A stretch of DNA of 64,000 nucleotides, taken from Pedobacter sp. GTDB taxonomy: Bacteria; Bacteroidota; Bacteroidia; Sphingobacteriales; Sphingobacteriaceae. The notes under the pieces were generated by a model. The model searched no databases and was not told where the DNA came from. It saw nothing but the letters and a program-made list of their open reading frames with translations. Within the stretch, counting starts at the first letter, position 1. Each line of letters opens with the position of its first letter. The translations under genes were made by a program, and so were the position numbers. The stretch lies in contig JAVHXV010000002.1 of NCBI GenBank assembly GCA_031119475.1, forward strand, positions 62,001 to 126,000. Reading direction: 5' to 3'. Positions 1 through 9,074 of the stretch are shown here, piece after piece.

Positions 1-618
1 GCCGAAGGCCTGCGGAAAATCGCGATAGGCCATCAGCAAATGTTGTGTGGCATTGGCCGATGTGGTCGAATATTGGAGATAGTCGCTGGCATCATGCCAT
101 CCGCCGGCGGCATCAAAATGCGTGCTGTCTTTAATTCCCGCTTTTGCACCATATAACACAAATCCATCGTGCGTGTGGCAGCTGTCCTTTAAATAGGGAT
201 TAAATCCGCTCCGCTGTTGGCGCATGTATCGCAGCGCAAAATCGGCGGTATGCCGATAAACTTCGTTGTTGATGATGATCAGGGGCGAAACAATTCCTTC
301 TGCACGCAACAGGTATTTTCCGGCGGTGGTAAAAGAAGAAAAATCTAGACGTGCGGTACTGGCAAATGGGCCATAGGCTCCAAATGCCTGTATTTTGGAA
401 GAAGAGAAGACTACTTTCTGAGTTTGCGCATCGATGAGCTCAAAACTAGACGGAACCGTATTCGTTTTGCTGGCCCAGATGGCCACTTTTACAGATTTAG
501 GCTGATAGCCCAGTAAATTGATACGGATCCAACTATTGGATGGGTCGATTTTGGTTTTGTGGGTAAAGGCCAATAAAGCGATAAGAGATAGGGCGATTAG
601 AAAATAGAATCTTTTCAT
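1..618 (-). CDS. Glycoside hydrolase family 9 (endoglucanase-like), N-terminal part
   Basis: The 206 codons visible run off the left edge of the window, so the gene is partial. The start is the ATG at 618-616, followed by a short hydrophobic leader (KRFYFLIALSLIALLAF) that suggests export. Residues about 25-110 look like the Ig-like domain that precedes GH9 catalytic domains (NSWIRINLLGYQPKSVKVA). The catalytic domain then begins with CHTHDGFVLYG and GGWHDASDYLQY. The latter corresponds to the GH9 Asp-containing GGWyDAGDy segment, which supplies the catalytic base. The family hydrolyses beta-glucans and related polysaccharides. The substrate cannot be read from this part. Confidence in the family is high. 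Whether the rest is intact is unknown. Confidence 0.85.
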   Translation of the reverse strand, partial: MKRFYFLIALSLIALLAFTHKTKIDPSNSWIRINLLGYQPKSVKVAIWASKTNTVPSSFELIDAQTQKVVFSSSKIQAFGAYGPFASTARLDFSSFTTAGKYLLRAEGIVSPLIIINNEVYRHTADFALRYMRQQRSGFNPYLKDSCHTHDGFVLYGAKAGIKDSTHFDAAGGWHDASDYLQYSTTSANATQHLLMAYRDFPQAFG

Positions 619-680
619 CTGTAAAATTTGGTTGCCCTAAGGTAATGAAGTTTGCGGATACGAAAAAAGCTAGCCCATGC

Positions 681-822
681 ACTTTGACAAAGTCCCCCAA
701 AATAATTTAGGCTGCTCCATAAAAAATTCGTTAATGTCCAATCACGGAATCATACATTTTGAAATAGAAACGCCGTTTTTGCGTATAAATTAATCATTTT
801 AACTCAATGACTTTGACAAAGT
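681..822 (+). repeat. Paired 13-bp palindrome ACTTTGACAAAGT, locus 1
   Basis: Two identical copies lie at 681-693 and 810-822, 129 bp apart, in the gap between the GH9 gene and the TetR gene. Both have A as the central base, so both point the same way. The first copy is followed by CCCCCAAAATAA. The same motif occurs as pairs at three other intergenic places in this window. The rest of 619-857 shows no convincing gene. Confidence 0.85.
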
Positions 823-857
823 CTTTATCATCTAATTGTCATTTCGAACATACAACT

Positions 858-887
858 CAAAATTAATCAATCGATTGATTAATTTTG
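858..887 (+). promoter_or_regulatory. 30-bp perfect palindrome overlapping a -7 box (TetR operator candidate)
   Basis: Positions 858-887 form a perfect palindrome centred on ATCGAT at 872/873; its core half-site is GATTGATTAATT. The right end contains TAATTTTG (880-887), an exact match to the Bacteroidota -7 consensus TAnnTTTG. The ATG of the TetR gene is 18 bp downstream. A TetR dimer bound here would cover the promoter, so autorepression of the efflux operon is the likely arrangement. This is inferred from position and symmetry. Confidence 0.75.
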
Positions 888-904
888 TGCCGTTAAATTC
901 AATC

Positions 905-1522
905 ATGGAAAAAGCAGATAAAAGAACGGAGATTTTGAGGGCAGCAGAGCAGTTATTTGCCGAATTCGGCTATGAAGGCACCTCAACCCGACAGATTTCT
1001 AAAGAATCCGGGGCCAATATGGCCATGATCAATTATTATTTTGGTAGCAAGGAAGGTGTTTTTCTAGAAATCATGGAAAGCCGGATTTCGGGTTTCAAAA
1101 CCCAATTGAACCAGATTGCTGAAGAAAAAATTACGGCTAAAGATAAGTTGCTCAAGGTAGTGAGCGTATATGCCTCTCGTATCTTTTCCAATGTCTGCTT
1201 CCACAAAATGATGCATCGGGAACTGTTGCAGACCCAACGCCCTGAAATATTTACCCAGGTAAAAGAGGCGATGGCACAAAACTTGGAAGTTATCGAATCC
1301 ATCATCAACAACGGCATCAAAGAAGGCAGCTTTAGGAAAGTGGATGTCAGGATGCTTATTGTAAGCGTGATGGGAACGATCAATATGGTGGCGACCTCTC
1401 CGAGCAAAGTGATTTCCGACCCCAACTTCGACATTAAAAACGATACAGACCGCGATCAGCTGCGCGTACGCCTGATCAATCACCTCAACGATCTTTTACT
1501 TACCCACTTAATCAAACACTAA
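905..1522 (+). CDS. TetR/AcrR family transcriptional regulator of the efflux operon
   Basis: The 205-residue protein has an N-terminal TetR helix-turn-helix (about residues 8-55; RTEILRAAEQLFAEFGYEGTSTRQISKESGANMAMINYYFGSK) and a C-terminal all-helical ligand-binding and dimerisation domain. I chose the ATG at 905 rather than the upstream TTG at 836, because 836 would place the operator palindrome inside the coding region and the HTH would then start unusually late. The stop codon overlaps the ATG of the TolC-like gene by one base (TAATG), so the regulator and pump are co-transcribed. It probably represses the operon until an inducer binds. The inducer is unknown. Confidence 0.92.
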   Translation: MEKADKRTEILRAAEQLFAEFGYEGTSTRQISKESGANMAMINYYFGSKEGVFLEIMESRISGFKTQLNQIAEEKITAKDKLLKVVSVYASRIFSNVCFHKMMHRELLQTQRPEIFTQVKEAMAQNLEVIESIINNGIKEGSFRKVDVRMLIVSVMGTINMVATSPSKVISDPNFDIKNDTDRDQLRVRLINHLNDLLLTHLIKH

Positions 1523-2835
1523 TGATTAGCATTAAATTCAGAATCCTACTCGTTGCGTTACTGTTTCCCGCAGTTCTGCAGGCGCAGACGCTTAGAAAGC
1601 TAAGCCTTCAGGAAGCCCTTGACCTTGGTATTGCCAACAGCAAAAACCTAAAATTGGCACAAAATAAAATTGACGAATCCAATGCACGGCTTGCCGTTAT
1701 CAAGGACAATGTTTTGCCAAGTGCTTCTGCAAGCCTATTGTACAATCATGCCGAAATTACGACCAATAAACTTTCCATTGGCGAAGGTAATCCGCTTACC
1801 CTACCTAAACGGGCCGATGCCTTTCTGGGGACGGCAGCGGTTCAGGAAACGATCTATGGTGGAGGCCGTTATAAATATGCACAGGAATCGACACGTTTAC
1901 TGACCGAAGTAGCCCGTTTGGATGCCGATAAAAACAAGGAAGAGATCAGCTATGCCATCATCAACACTTATTTTTCTTTGTTTAAGGTGATGCAGAGCAA
2001 AAAAGTCGTGGCACAAAACCTTGAATCGATTGCGAGCCAGCTTCAACAGGCACAGCGCTTTTTTGATCAGGGAATTGTGACCAAAAATGATGTGCTCCGC
2101 TTTCAATTGCAGCAAGCGAATGTTTCGCTGACGGACCTTGAAATTGAGAACAATAGAAAAATCATCAACTACAACCTCAATGTGCTGCTCGGCCTGCCGG
2201 AAGATACCCAAATTGAGCTTACCTCAACCGATGTTGCACTTAAGCCGGTAGAGTCGCTCGGAAGTTACCTTGCCCAGGCCAATGCGAACCGCCAGGAACT
2301 GCAGCAATTTGACCTACAGCACAAAGTGGCAGATTATCAGATCAAGACCATCAAGGCCGATCAGAAGCCGACTGTGGGTGTAGCTGCCAATCTGTATTAC
2401 ATCAATCCGAACAGCTTTATTCCGCATACCAACGAATTTGTGCTTCCGGTTACGCTTGGAGCCACCATTTCCTGGAACGTGGCTTCATTGTGGACCAACA
2501 AGAACAAAGTTTCGGAAGCCAAGATCCAGCAGAAAGAAATCGGACTGCAGAAAGATATCGTTTCAGACCGCATTAAAACCGAACTGAACACCAATTACCA
2601 AAACTATCTGCTGGCGGTACAGCGCATCAAGGTGCTCGAAGCCTCAATTGCCCAGGCCACCGAAAATGATCGCCTCCTGGCTTCAAAATACAAAAACAAC
2701 ATTGCCTCGGTAACCGATAGGATCGATGCAGAAACGCTATTGTACCAAGCTAAAATCAATTTGGAACTGGCAAAGGCCGATGCCAAACTCGCCTATTACA
2801 CTTTATTAAAATCAACAGGAAAAACATCCCTATAA
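1522..2835 (+). CDS. TolC family outer-membrane efflux channel
   Basis: This 437-residue protein has a signal peptide (about 1-21, ending LQAQ) and the two repeated outer-membrane-efflux (OEP) domains typical of TolC. There are long helical stretches around residues 45-215 and 245-430. A trimer of such subunits forms an outer-membrane barrel with a periplasmic tunnel. The gene starts inside the stop codon of the TetR gene and is followed after 23 bp by the membrane-fusion protein. It is therefore the outer-membrane part of the tripartite pump encoded here. No specific TolC subtype can be assigned. Confidence 0.92.
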   Translation: MISIKFRILLVALLFPAVLQAQTLRKLSLQEALDLGIANSKNLKLAQNKIDESNARLAVIKDNVLPSASASLLYNHAEITTNKLSIGEGNPLTLPKRADAFLGTAAVQETIYGGGRYKYAQESTRLLTEVARLDADKNKEEISYAIINTYFSLFKVMQSKKVVAQNLESIASQLQQAQRFFDQGIVTKNDVLRFQLQQANVSLTDLEIENNRKIINYNLNVLLGLPEDTQIELTSTDVALKPVESLGSYLAQANANRQELQQFDLQHKVADYQIKTIKADQKPTVGVAANLYYINPNSFIPHTNEFVLPVTLGATISWNVASLWTNKNKVSEAKIQQKEIGLQKDIVSDRIKTELNTNYQNYLLAVQRIKVLEASIAQATENDRLLASKYKNNIASVTDRIDAETLLYQAKINLELAKADAKLAYYTLLKSTGKTSL

Positions 2836-2858
2836 CTTAACTCTTAATTACAATAATA

Positions 2859-3899
2859 ATGACAACTCAAGCAAAAAAGAAAAATAAGGTTCTACCCATC
2901 ATATTAGGTGTATTGGTAATTTTGGGTGCTATTTTTGGCATCAATGAATACCTTTATTCAAGCAAGCATATCGATACCGATGATGCACAGTTTGATGGAG
3001 ACATCAGTCCGGTCGTGGCCCGTGTTGGCGGTTACGTCAAAGACATCAACTTTGAAGAAAATACAAAGGTTTCTGCCGGACAGGTGCTCGTTACGTTAGA
3101 CGACCGGGATTACAAGATCAAATTGGAGCAGGCCATGGCCGGTCAGGCTGCAGCTAGTGCAGGGGTCGGTGTTTCCCAATCGCAGATTGTGGCTACTTCT
3201 GCCAATACCAATACCGCAAAGGCCAACATCGAAGCGGCACGTGTGAAATTAGGCTTGGCGCAAAAAGATTATGAACGGTATGCCAACCTGGTCAAGGACG
3301 GAGCCGTTACCCAACAGGCTTTTGATCAGGTCAAGGCCCAGAAAGAAACGGCACAGGCAGCTTATACCGCTGCTGTTGATCAATATAATGCTGCCGTTAA
3401 ACAAGTTGGCACCACCAGATCACAATTGGGCGTAAGCAGTTCTGGCGTCACCCAACATCAGAGCGATGTAGATTTTGCCAAGTTGCAATTGTCATACACA
3501 CAGATTGCGGCACCGGCAACCGGCATCGTTTCCAAAAAGAATGTACAAAAAGGTCAGCTGGTACAGCCGGGCCAGTCCCTATTTGCCATTGTAAACGAGA
3601 ACAGCTTGTTTGTTACTGCCAATTTCAAAGAGACACAGTTGGAAAAACTGCGCACCGGATTACCCGTTGAAATCAAGGTTGATGCCTATCCAGACCTTAA
3701 GATTGAAGGTGAGGTCTATAATTTTGCCCCAATCACAGGTGCCAAAGGGTCTTTATTGCCACCAGACAATGCCACCGGAAATTTCGTGAAGGTGGTGCAA
3801 CGTGTGCCAGTAAAAATCAAATTGAAAACAAGCGATAAAAACATTTTGGAGAAACTTCGTCCAGGCATGAGCGTTAAAGTTTCGGTATCTATAAAATAA
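2859..3899 (+). CDS. HlyD/EmrA-type membrane fusion protein
   Basis: The 346-residue protein has one N-terminal transmembrane segment (about 12-30), then a biotinyl-lipoyl half (about 48-90, DTDDAQFDGDISPVVARVGG), a helical hairpin (about 95-195) and the second lipoyl half with the conserved IAAPATGIV segment. A C-terminal beta-barrel ends in RPGMSVKVSV. The DTDDAQ stretch is characteristic of EmrA-like adaptors that pair with DHA2-family MFS pumps. The gene sits between the TolC and EmrB-like genes with gaps of 23 and 6 bp. It should bridge the inner-membrane transporter and the outer-membrane channel. Confidence 0.93.
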   Translation: MTTQAKKKNKVLPIILGVLVILGAIFGINEYLYSSKHIDTDDAQFDGDISPVVARVGGYVKDINFEENTKVSAGQVLVTLDDRDYKIKLEQAMAGQAAASAGVGVSQSQIVATSANTNTAKANIEAARVKLGLAQKDYERYANLVKDGAVTQQAFDQVKAQKETAQAAYTAAVDQYNAAVKQVGTTRSQLGVSSSGVTQHQSDVDFAKLQLSYTQIAAPATGIVSKKNVQKGQLVQPGQSLFAIVNENSLFVTANFKETQLEKLRTGLPVEIKVDAYPDLKIEGEVYNFAPITGAKGSLLPPDNATGNFVKVVQRVPVKIKLKTSDKNILEKLRPGMSVKVSVSIK

Positions 3900-3905
3900 G
3901 CAACA

Positions 3906-5453
3906 ATGGCCGAAGTAGGTTTTAAAAAATGGATCATTACGTTTACCGTGATCACAGCGTCCCTTTTGGAGCTGATCGATACCACGATCGTAAACGTAGC
4001 GATCCCGCAGATCCAGGGAAATCTGGGGGCTACCCTCGAAGATATCGCCTGGCTATCAACTGGCTATGCCGTAGCCAACGTGATTATTTTGCCCATGTCT
4101 GGATGGTTGGGCAACCGTTTCGGACGGAAAAATTACTTCCTGACTTCCATTATCATCTTTACCATTGCCTCATTTCTCTGCGGAAATGCGGTTAGCCTAG
4201 AAGAACTGATCCTGTTCAGGATTTTACAGGGCTTGGCAGGTGGTGGATTGATCTCGACCGCACAGGCCATCCTTTTGGAAACCTGGCCACGAGAGGATGT
4301 GGGTATCGCCACTGCACTTTTCGGACTGGGCGCCGTAGTTGGTCCGACAGTAGGCCCAACAATTGGGGGCTACATCTTGGAAATTGCCGATTGGCCATGG
4401 ATTTTTTACGTCAACATCCCTGTCGGAATTCTTGCCGCGTATTGTACGATTACCTTTATCCGAAAGACGGAAAAGACAGGAAAGGGACTGCCGGTCGACT
4501 GGTGGGGCATTTTGCTCCTCGCCATCGCTGTAGGTAGCCTACAGACCTTATTGGAAAAGGGCGAAAGTGAAGATTGGTTCGCAACGCCATATATTGTCGT
4601 GCTTGCTGTTTCATCAGTTCTGGGGCTCTTGTTCTTCATCTGGCGTGAGATCAGTACCGACCACCCCATCGTCAACTTTTCGATCATGAAGCATAGGAGC
4701 TTCTCCATCGGGATGTTTACCTCCTTTGTGTTGGGCTTTGGGTTGTATGGATCGGTATTTGTTTTCCCGGTATTTGCACAAAATCTTTTGGGATTTACGC
4801 CATTGCAGACGGGCAAGCTGTTTATTGCCGGTGGGCTTTGCACCATTTCCATGATGCCATTTATCGGCATCATGCTTAAAAAAGGTGTTCCAGCGCAATT
4901 TATGGCCACGGGCGGGATGTTCCTTTTCTTTGTTTTTTGTTATATGCTCAGCAAATCGACCTTGTCTTCGGGAACAGGCGATTTCTTTTGGCCATTGGTT
5001 ATTCGGGGCTTCGGAATGGCTTTGCTCTTCGTTCCACTGACCACTTTGGCCATGCAGGATCTAAAAGGGGCAGAGATTGGACAGGGATCTGGACTCAACA
5101 ACATGAGCCGTCAATTGGGCGGATCGTTTGGTATCGCCGCACTGACGACCTTGATCCATTTGAGGCAAGGTTTTCACCGGAGCACGCTGATTTCGAACAT
5201 CAACGATTATAATCCTGCCTTTACCCAGCGTTTGAATGGGATGATCAGTAACTTTATGGGCAAAGGCTATTCCTATCTCGAAGCGAAACTGATGGCCATG
5301 AAGGCGATGGAAGGGACAGTGATCAAACAGACCTTGCTCCTCACTTATAATGATGCCTATTGGGTCGCGGGAATGATTATGCTCTGTTCTATTCCTTTGC
5401 TCTACCTGCAAAAGTTTAAGAAGAATGCCAACGTTGCCGTTGATGCACATTAG
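3906..5453 (+). CDS. DHA2-family MFS drug transporter (EmrB-like)
   Basis: At 515 residues and about 14 predicted membrane segments, this fits the drug:H+ antiporter-2 family. The conserved motif A appears as GWLGNRFGRKNYF near residues 60-75. The antiporter motif C appears as GAVVGPTVGPTIGG around residues 138-155. An acidic residue lies early in TM1 (LLELIDTTIVNVAIP), as in EmrB. It starts six bases after the EmrA-like gene and is the last gene of the TetR-TolC-EmrA-EmrB operon, ahead of a strong hairpin. The likely role is proton-driven export of hydrophobic toxic compounds. The substrate is not determinable. Confidence 0.93.
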   Translation: MAEVGFKKWIITFTVITASLLELIDTTIVNVAIPQIQGNLGATLEDIAWLSTGYAVANVIILPMSGWLGNRFGRKNYFLTSIIIFTIASFLCGNAVSLEELILFRILQGLAGGGLISTAQAILLETWPREDVGIATALFGLGAVVGPTVGPTIGGYILEIADWPWIFYVNIPVGILAAYCTITFIRKTEKTGKGLPVDWWGILLLAIAVGSLQTLLEKGESEDWFATPYIVVLAVSSVLGLLFFIWREISTDHPIVNFSIMKHRSFSIGMFTSFVLGFGLYGSVFVFPVFAQNLLGFTPLQTGKLFIAGGLCTISMMPFIGIMLKKGVPAQFMATGGMFLFFVFCYMLSKSTLSSGTGDFFWPLVIRGFGMALLFVPLTTLAMQDLKGAEIGQGSGLNNMSRQLGGSFGIAALTTLIHLRQGFHRSTLISNINDYNPAFTQRLNGMISNFMGKGYSYLEAKLMAMKAMEGTVIKQTLLLTYNDAYWVAGMIMLCSIPLLYLQKFKKNANVAVDAH

Positions 5454-5482
5454 GAAGAAGGTTATAGTCGGCCCATAAAAAA

Positions 5483-5511
5483 GTTGGTCCGGATTTAAAA
5501 TCCGGACCAAC
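5483..5511 (+). terminator. Hairpin terminator after the efflux operon
   Basis: The 14-bp arms GTTGGTCCGGATTT (5483-5496) and AAATCCGGACCAAC (5498-5511) are perfectly complementary with a one-base centre. An A-run lies before and AAATTTT after. It lies 30 bp after the emrB-like stop codon, so it most likely ends the efflux operon. Confidence 0.8.
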
Positions 5512-5705
5512 AAATTTTCCCAAAAAATTAACAATTACATAGTCCTCTTACACGAACTATGCGATACTTTTAAAAGATTTGTATTAACCTTTAATAGCTA
5601 CAAGGTACGGATTATTTGGTAAATCCAAAATAAATCCAACATGAATCTTAAAGCCGATTTTGTATTATTCTTGTGGTTAAGCCGCAATTTTCTTACCTTT
5701 TGGGC

Positions 5706-8291
5706 ATGCAAGCTCATCAACCCACTAGTCAGCGCGAATCCATTTTCAACAACGAAGTCATCTCCCGCTTCGAATTGTACAACAGTTTGTTCCTCACCCT
5801 TCCTTTTTATAAGGTAAAAGATACCGGAACATTACTGCCCCTATTTATTAAAAGTTGCGAAGAGGGCGTAAAAAAACAGGAGACCCCAGCAAAGCTGATC
5901 GAAGCTTTTTTCGACAAATATATTCCCAAGAGCGATTCTCATTCAATTGTAGACCTTCTTTTCAGGTTCATCCAGTACATTGAGCGCCAGGTGGTATTAT
6001 TTGATGCCGTTGAAGATGCATCATTCAACAAACTAAACATCAGCGATGAGCAGAGTTCGTTAAGAGCGCTGTTCTCCAAGGCAAACGACAATAAGACCCT
6101 GCACGATAAGGTAGATCAGCTCATCGAAGATTTCTCGCTGCGCTTGGTGCTAACGGCACATCCCACACAATTCTATCCGGGCAGTGTGCTGGCCATTATC
6201 AACGACCTTACCGTGGCCATCCGTAAAAACGACATTACGACCATTAACCAGCTGTTGCAACAGTTGGGAAAAACCCCATTTTTTAACAAAAAATCGCCTA
6301 CGCCCGTAGATGAGGCGCTCAGTTTGGCATGGTACCTAGAAAATGTTTTTTATTTCGCGGCAGCCAATATCCAATCAGAATTGAACCAATTGCTGAGCGA
6401 ATACCACATCGATCCCAAAAAAATCATCGAGCTCGGCTTCTGGCCAGGGGGCGACCGCGATGGCAATCCAAATGTACATCCGGAAACGACCTTGCAGGTT
6501 TCAAAAATGCTACGCCAGATCCTTTTCAGGTGCTACTATCGGGATTTTAGGAACCTTAAGCGACGCGTTACATTTAGGGGCGTCGAAGATAGCATTGCCG
6601 TGCTGCAGGAAGTGCTCTATAAAAATGCATTCGACAGCAACCTGGAGGGCGAAGACATTTCGGATTTCTTGATCGAGAACCTAAATAAGATAGAAGAAAC
6701 CCTGATCAGCGACCATGATGGCCTTTTTGTAGAGCTGGTGGCCGACCTCAAGCGCAAGGTAGAACTTTACCGCAGCCATTTTGCGTCGTTGGACATTAGG
6801 CAGGATAGCCGCATTTTGAGGAAGGTACATGCCTATTGCCGTCAACAAAAACCGATCAATGCCCTTTTTCCTGCCAATTACGATGAGCTGTCGGAAGAAG
6901 ACAAAATCAAGGCCCTTTCCTTTCGCAATGCAAAGATTATCTACAATGGCGAGCAGGATAGCTTGGTGACCGATGCGCTGGAAACCATTGCTCAGATCAA
7001 GGAAATGCAACAGCACAATGGCGAAAAGGCATGCCATCGCTTTATCATCAGCAACTGTCAACAGGCAAGCGATATCCTTCAGCTCATTGAGCTCTTTTTA
7101 TGGAATGGCTGGGAGGCCGATCAATTGACCATTGACTTTGTTCCGCTATTTGAAACTGTAAATGACCTGTCGGGTGCGGCAGAAATCATGGAAGTGTTGT
7201 ATAATCATCCTTTTTATCAACAGCACCTGGCCAAAAGGGGAGGCAAGCAGGATATCATGCTGGGCTTTTCAGACAGTACCAAAGATGGCGGCTATCTGAT
7301 GGCCAACTGGTCTATTTTTAAGGCTAAGGTAACCCTGACCGAAACTTCGGAAAAGCACAACATCAAACTGGCATTTTTTGATGGAAGGGGCGGCCCTCCT
7401 GCACGCGGAGGCGGCAAGACCCACCGTTTTTATGCTTCCATGGGGAAAGAGATCGCCAATAAAAATATCCAGCTCACCATTCAGGGGCAGACAATCAGTT
7501 CACAATATGGATCAGTAGATAGTGCGGCCTTTAACATTGAGCAGCTGATCAACGCGGGAATTTCTTCCGGTGTAAAAGAAAAGCACAATGTACTGCTTGA
7601 TCAAGCGAACTACGAGACTTTGGATACAATGGCCAACGATAGTTACGAAGCTTTTGTATCGCTGAGGGAGCATCCGTTGTTCTTGCCATATCTGGAGGCT
7701 TTGTCGCCCTTAAGCCTGCTTTCGAAGATTACCATTAGCAGTAGGCCGGTAAAAAGAAATTCTGGCGAAGCCCTAAAACTGGAAGACTTAAGGGCCATCA
7801 GTTTCGTGACCTCCTGGAGCCAATTGAAGCAGAACATTCCGGGATTTTACGGGATAGGAACCGCCCTTAAGAACCAGGAAAAAAATGGCAATTGGTCGCA
7901 GGTAGAGCAGACGTACCAGCAATCTGGCTACTTTAAGACCATTATCGATAATTGTATGATGTCGATGAGCAAATCTGACTTTTCAATTACGGCCTATTTG
8001 GTGAACGATAAAAAATTTGGGGCCTTCTGGAAAACGCTCTACGACGAATTTGAGCTCTCGAAGCAAATGTTGCTCAAGCTTTCGGGCTCACAGAAGCTGA
8101 TGGAGAATTATCCCGTTGAGAAGAGGTCTATTGCGGTAAGGGAAAAGATCATCTTGCCTTTGGTGCTTATCCAGCACTATGCCCTCGAGAAATTACAGCA
8201 CGAATTGAGCGATGAGCTGAGGCAGTCTTATGAAAAACTGGCTATCCGTACGGTATATGGTGTAGTTAACGCAGGACGCAATTTGGCCTAG
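5706..8291 (+). CDS. ppc: Phosphoenolpyruvate carboxylase
   Basis: The enzyme adds bicarbonate to PEP to make oxaloacetate, an anaplerotic reaction for the TCA cycle. The 861-residue protein carries the catalytic His in LTAHPTQ (about residue 152), GGDRDGNPNV (around 245), FSDSTKDGGYLMANW (around 525) and the glycine-rich loop GRGGPPARGGG (around 560), where both loop arginines are kept. The canonical loop is GRGGSxGRGG, so this copy is divergent there. The usual C-terminal NTG is replaced by AGRNLA. I used the ATG at 5706. A GTG at 5673 would add 11 residues. TACCTTTT (5694-5701), one mismatch from a -7 box, lies four bases before the ATG. Confidence 0.95.
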   Translation: MQAHQPTSQRESIFNNEVISRFELYNSLFLTLPFYKVKDTGTLLPLFIKSCEEGVKKQETPAKLIEAFFDKYIPKSDSHSIVDLLFRFIQYIERQVVLFDAVEDASFNKLNISDEQSSLRALFSKANDNKTLHDKVDQLIEDFSLRLVLTAHPTQFYPGSVLAIINDLTVAIRKNDITTINQLLQQLGKTPFFNKKSPTPVDEALSLAWYLENVFYFAAANIQSELNQLLSEYHIDPKKIIELGFWPGGDRDGNPNVHPETTLQVSKMLRQILFRCYYRDFRNLKRRVTFRGVEDSIAVLQEVLYKNAFDSNLEGEDISDFLIENLNKIEETLISDHDGLFVELVADLKRKVELYRSHFASLDIRQDSRILRKVHAYCRQQKPINALFPANYDELSEEDKIKALSFRNAKIIYNGEQDSLVTDALETIAQIKEMQQHNGEKACHRFIISNCQQASDILQLIELFLWNGWEADQLTIDFVPLFETVNDLSGAAEIMEVLYNHPFYQQHLAKRGGKQDIMLGFSDSTKDGGYLMANWSIFKAKVTLTETSEKHNIKLAFFDGRGGPPARGGGKTHRFYASMGKEIANKNIQLTIQGQTISSQYGSVDSAAFNIEQLINAGISSGVKEKHNVLLDQANYETLDTMANDSYEAFVSLREHPLFLPYLEALSPLSLLSKITISSRPVKRNSGEALKLEDLRAISFVTSWSQLKQNIPGFYGIGTALKNQEKNGNWSQVEQTYQQSGYFKTIIDNCMMSMSKSDFSITAYLVNDKKFGAFWKTLYDEFELSKQMLLKLSGSQKLMENYPVEKRSIAVREKIILPLVLIQHYALEKLQHELSDELRQSYEKLAIRTVYGVVNAGRNLA

Positions 8292-8297
8292 GCCTAG

Positions 8298-8397
8298 ACT
8301 TTGTCAAAGTGATTTGCCATAAAATGCGTTAGATTTCATCAGGAATCTGATTTATTTACAATTTTTAAAGGTTTTGTGTCATAGACTTTGTCAAAGT
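8298..8397 (-). repeat. Paired 13-bp palindrome ACTTTGTCAAAGT, locus 2
   Basis: Copies lie at 8298-8310 and 8385-8397, 87 bp apart, in the convergent gap after ppc. Both have T as central base on this strand, so the pair points to the minus strand. The second copy extends to a 19-bp palindrome, TAGACTTTGTCAAAGTCTA (8382-8400). Confidence 0.85.
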
Positions 8398-8413
8398 CTA
8401 ATCACCTACAAAA

Positions 8414-8443
8414 AAGCCATTCCAACTTAAGTCGGAATGGCTT
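8414..8443. terminator. Bidirectional terminator between ppc and the peroxide operon
   Basis: The arms AAGCCATTCC (8414-8423) and GGAATGGCTT (8434-8443) pair around a 10-base loop that itself contains ACTTAAGT. An A-run precedes and a T-rich stretch follows. It lies between two convergent genes and can serve both. Confidence 0.8.
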
Positions 8444-8473
8444 CATTATTTAAACAGTATCTATTCTGAATGG

Positions 8474-8722
8474 CTATCGATCTATCGATCCCATCACCCG
8501 TTGAGCAAATCCGTTCAGGGCATCTTTTTCTTCCGCGCCTTCGCTTACCTTGGCATGTACCTCAAGTGCACCGCAGATATTGGTAATCATTTCTCCGGCC
8601 ACATTGATCTCTTCTTCATGTACGCCCCTAAATTCACAAAACGCTTCCAACACTTCAAGCGTAGCTTCTAACTGCGCCGGCGTGCTATTTTGATAAAACT
8701 GTCTGATAACCGGTAACTTCAT
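8474..8722 (-). CDS. Small DUF6952-like protein
   Basis: An 82-residue acidic protein that appears wholly alpha-helical, with no signal peptide and no membrane segment. The C-terminal stretch ALNGFAQRVMGSID resembles the small Bacteroidota family I recall as DUF6952, whose members are often found next to thioredoxin and peroxiredoxin genes. It is the last gene of a three-gene unit, two bases after the thioredoxin gene. A single Cys in EAFCEF and another in ITNICG are the only redox-relevant residues. Function is unknown. A part in peroxide or thiol homeostasis is inferred only from the operon. Confidence 0.8.
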   Translation of the reverse strand: MKLPVIRQFYQNSTPAQLEATLEVLEAFCEFRGVHEEEINVAGEMITNICGALEVHAKVSEGAEEKDALNGFAQRVMGSIDR

Positions 8723-8724
8723 GA

Positions 8725-9033
8725 TTATTTGATTTTGGTAAACAACTCTGTTAAGCCTTCAACTTTGTTGGTCTGCACCTGATCGACCAGGTTGCCATTT
8801 GCAAACGCGGCGAAAGTGGGCAGGTTGTCAACATTGGCAAACTTTCTTGAATTTGGATATTTCTCAGCATCAACGATCAAGAAGGCCACATCTTCATTTT
8901 CAGCAGCCAATTTCTTGAATTTCGGCTTCATGATCCTGCAGTTGCCACACCAGGAAGCCGCATATTGCACCATGACCTTGCTATGGTCGGCCAAATAGGC
9001 CTGTAGATTATCTTCTGTTAATTCTAAAAACAT
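8725..9033 (-). CDS. Thioredoxin-fold protein with WCGNC active site
   Basis: This 102-residue cytoplasmic protein is a single thioredoxin domain. The active site ASWCGNCRIMKPKF has cysteines at about 29 and 32, and the cis-proline segment is NLPTFAAF. The dipeptide between the cysteines is GN rather than the classical GP, which usually shifts the redox potential. The gene lies 41 bp downstream of the 2-Cys peroxiredoxin gene and so is a good candidate for its reductant. The intervening gap carries a small TTAGCGCTAA palindrome (9052-9061). Confidence 0.92.
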   Translation of the reverse strand: MFLELTEDNLQAYLADHSKVMVQYAASWCGNCRIMKPKFKKLAAENEDVAFLIVDAEKYPNSRKFANVDNLPTFAAFANGNLVDQVQTNKVEGLTELFTKIK

Positions 9034-9074
9034 AATTTTCTTGTTAAGGGTTTAGCGCTAAGCGCCGAACTCAA

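Noticed and set aside
836..904. TTG at 836 as the TetR start
   Set aside because: It would place the operator palindrome and -7 box inside the gene.
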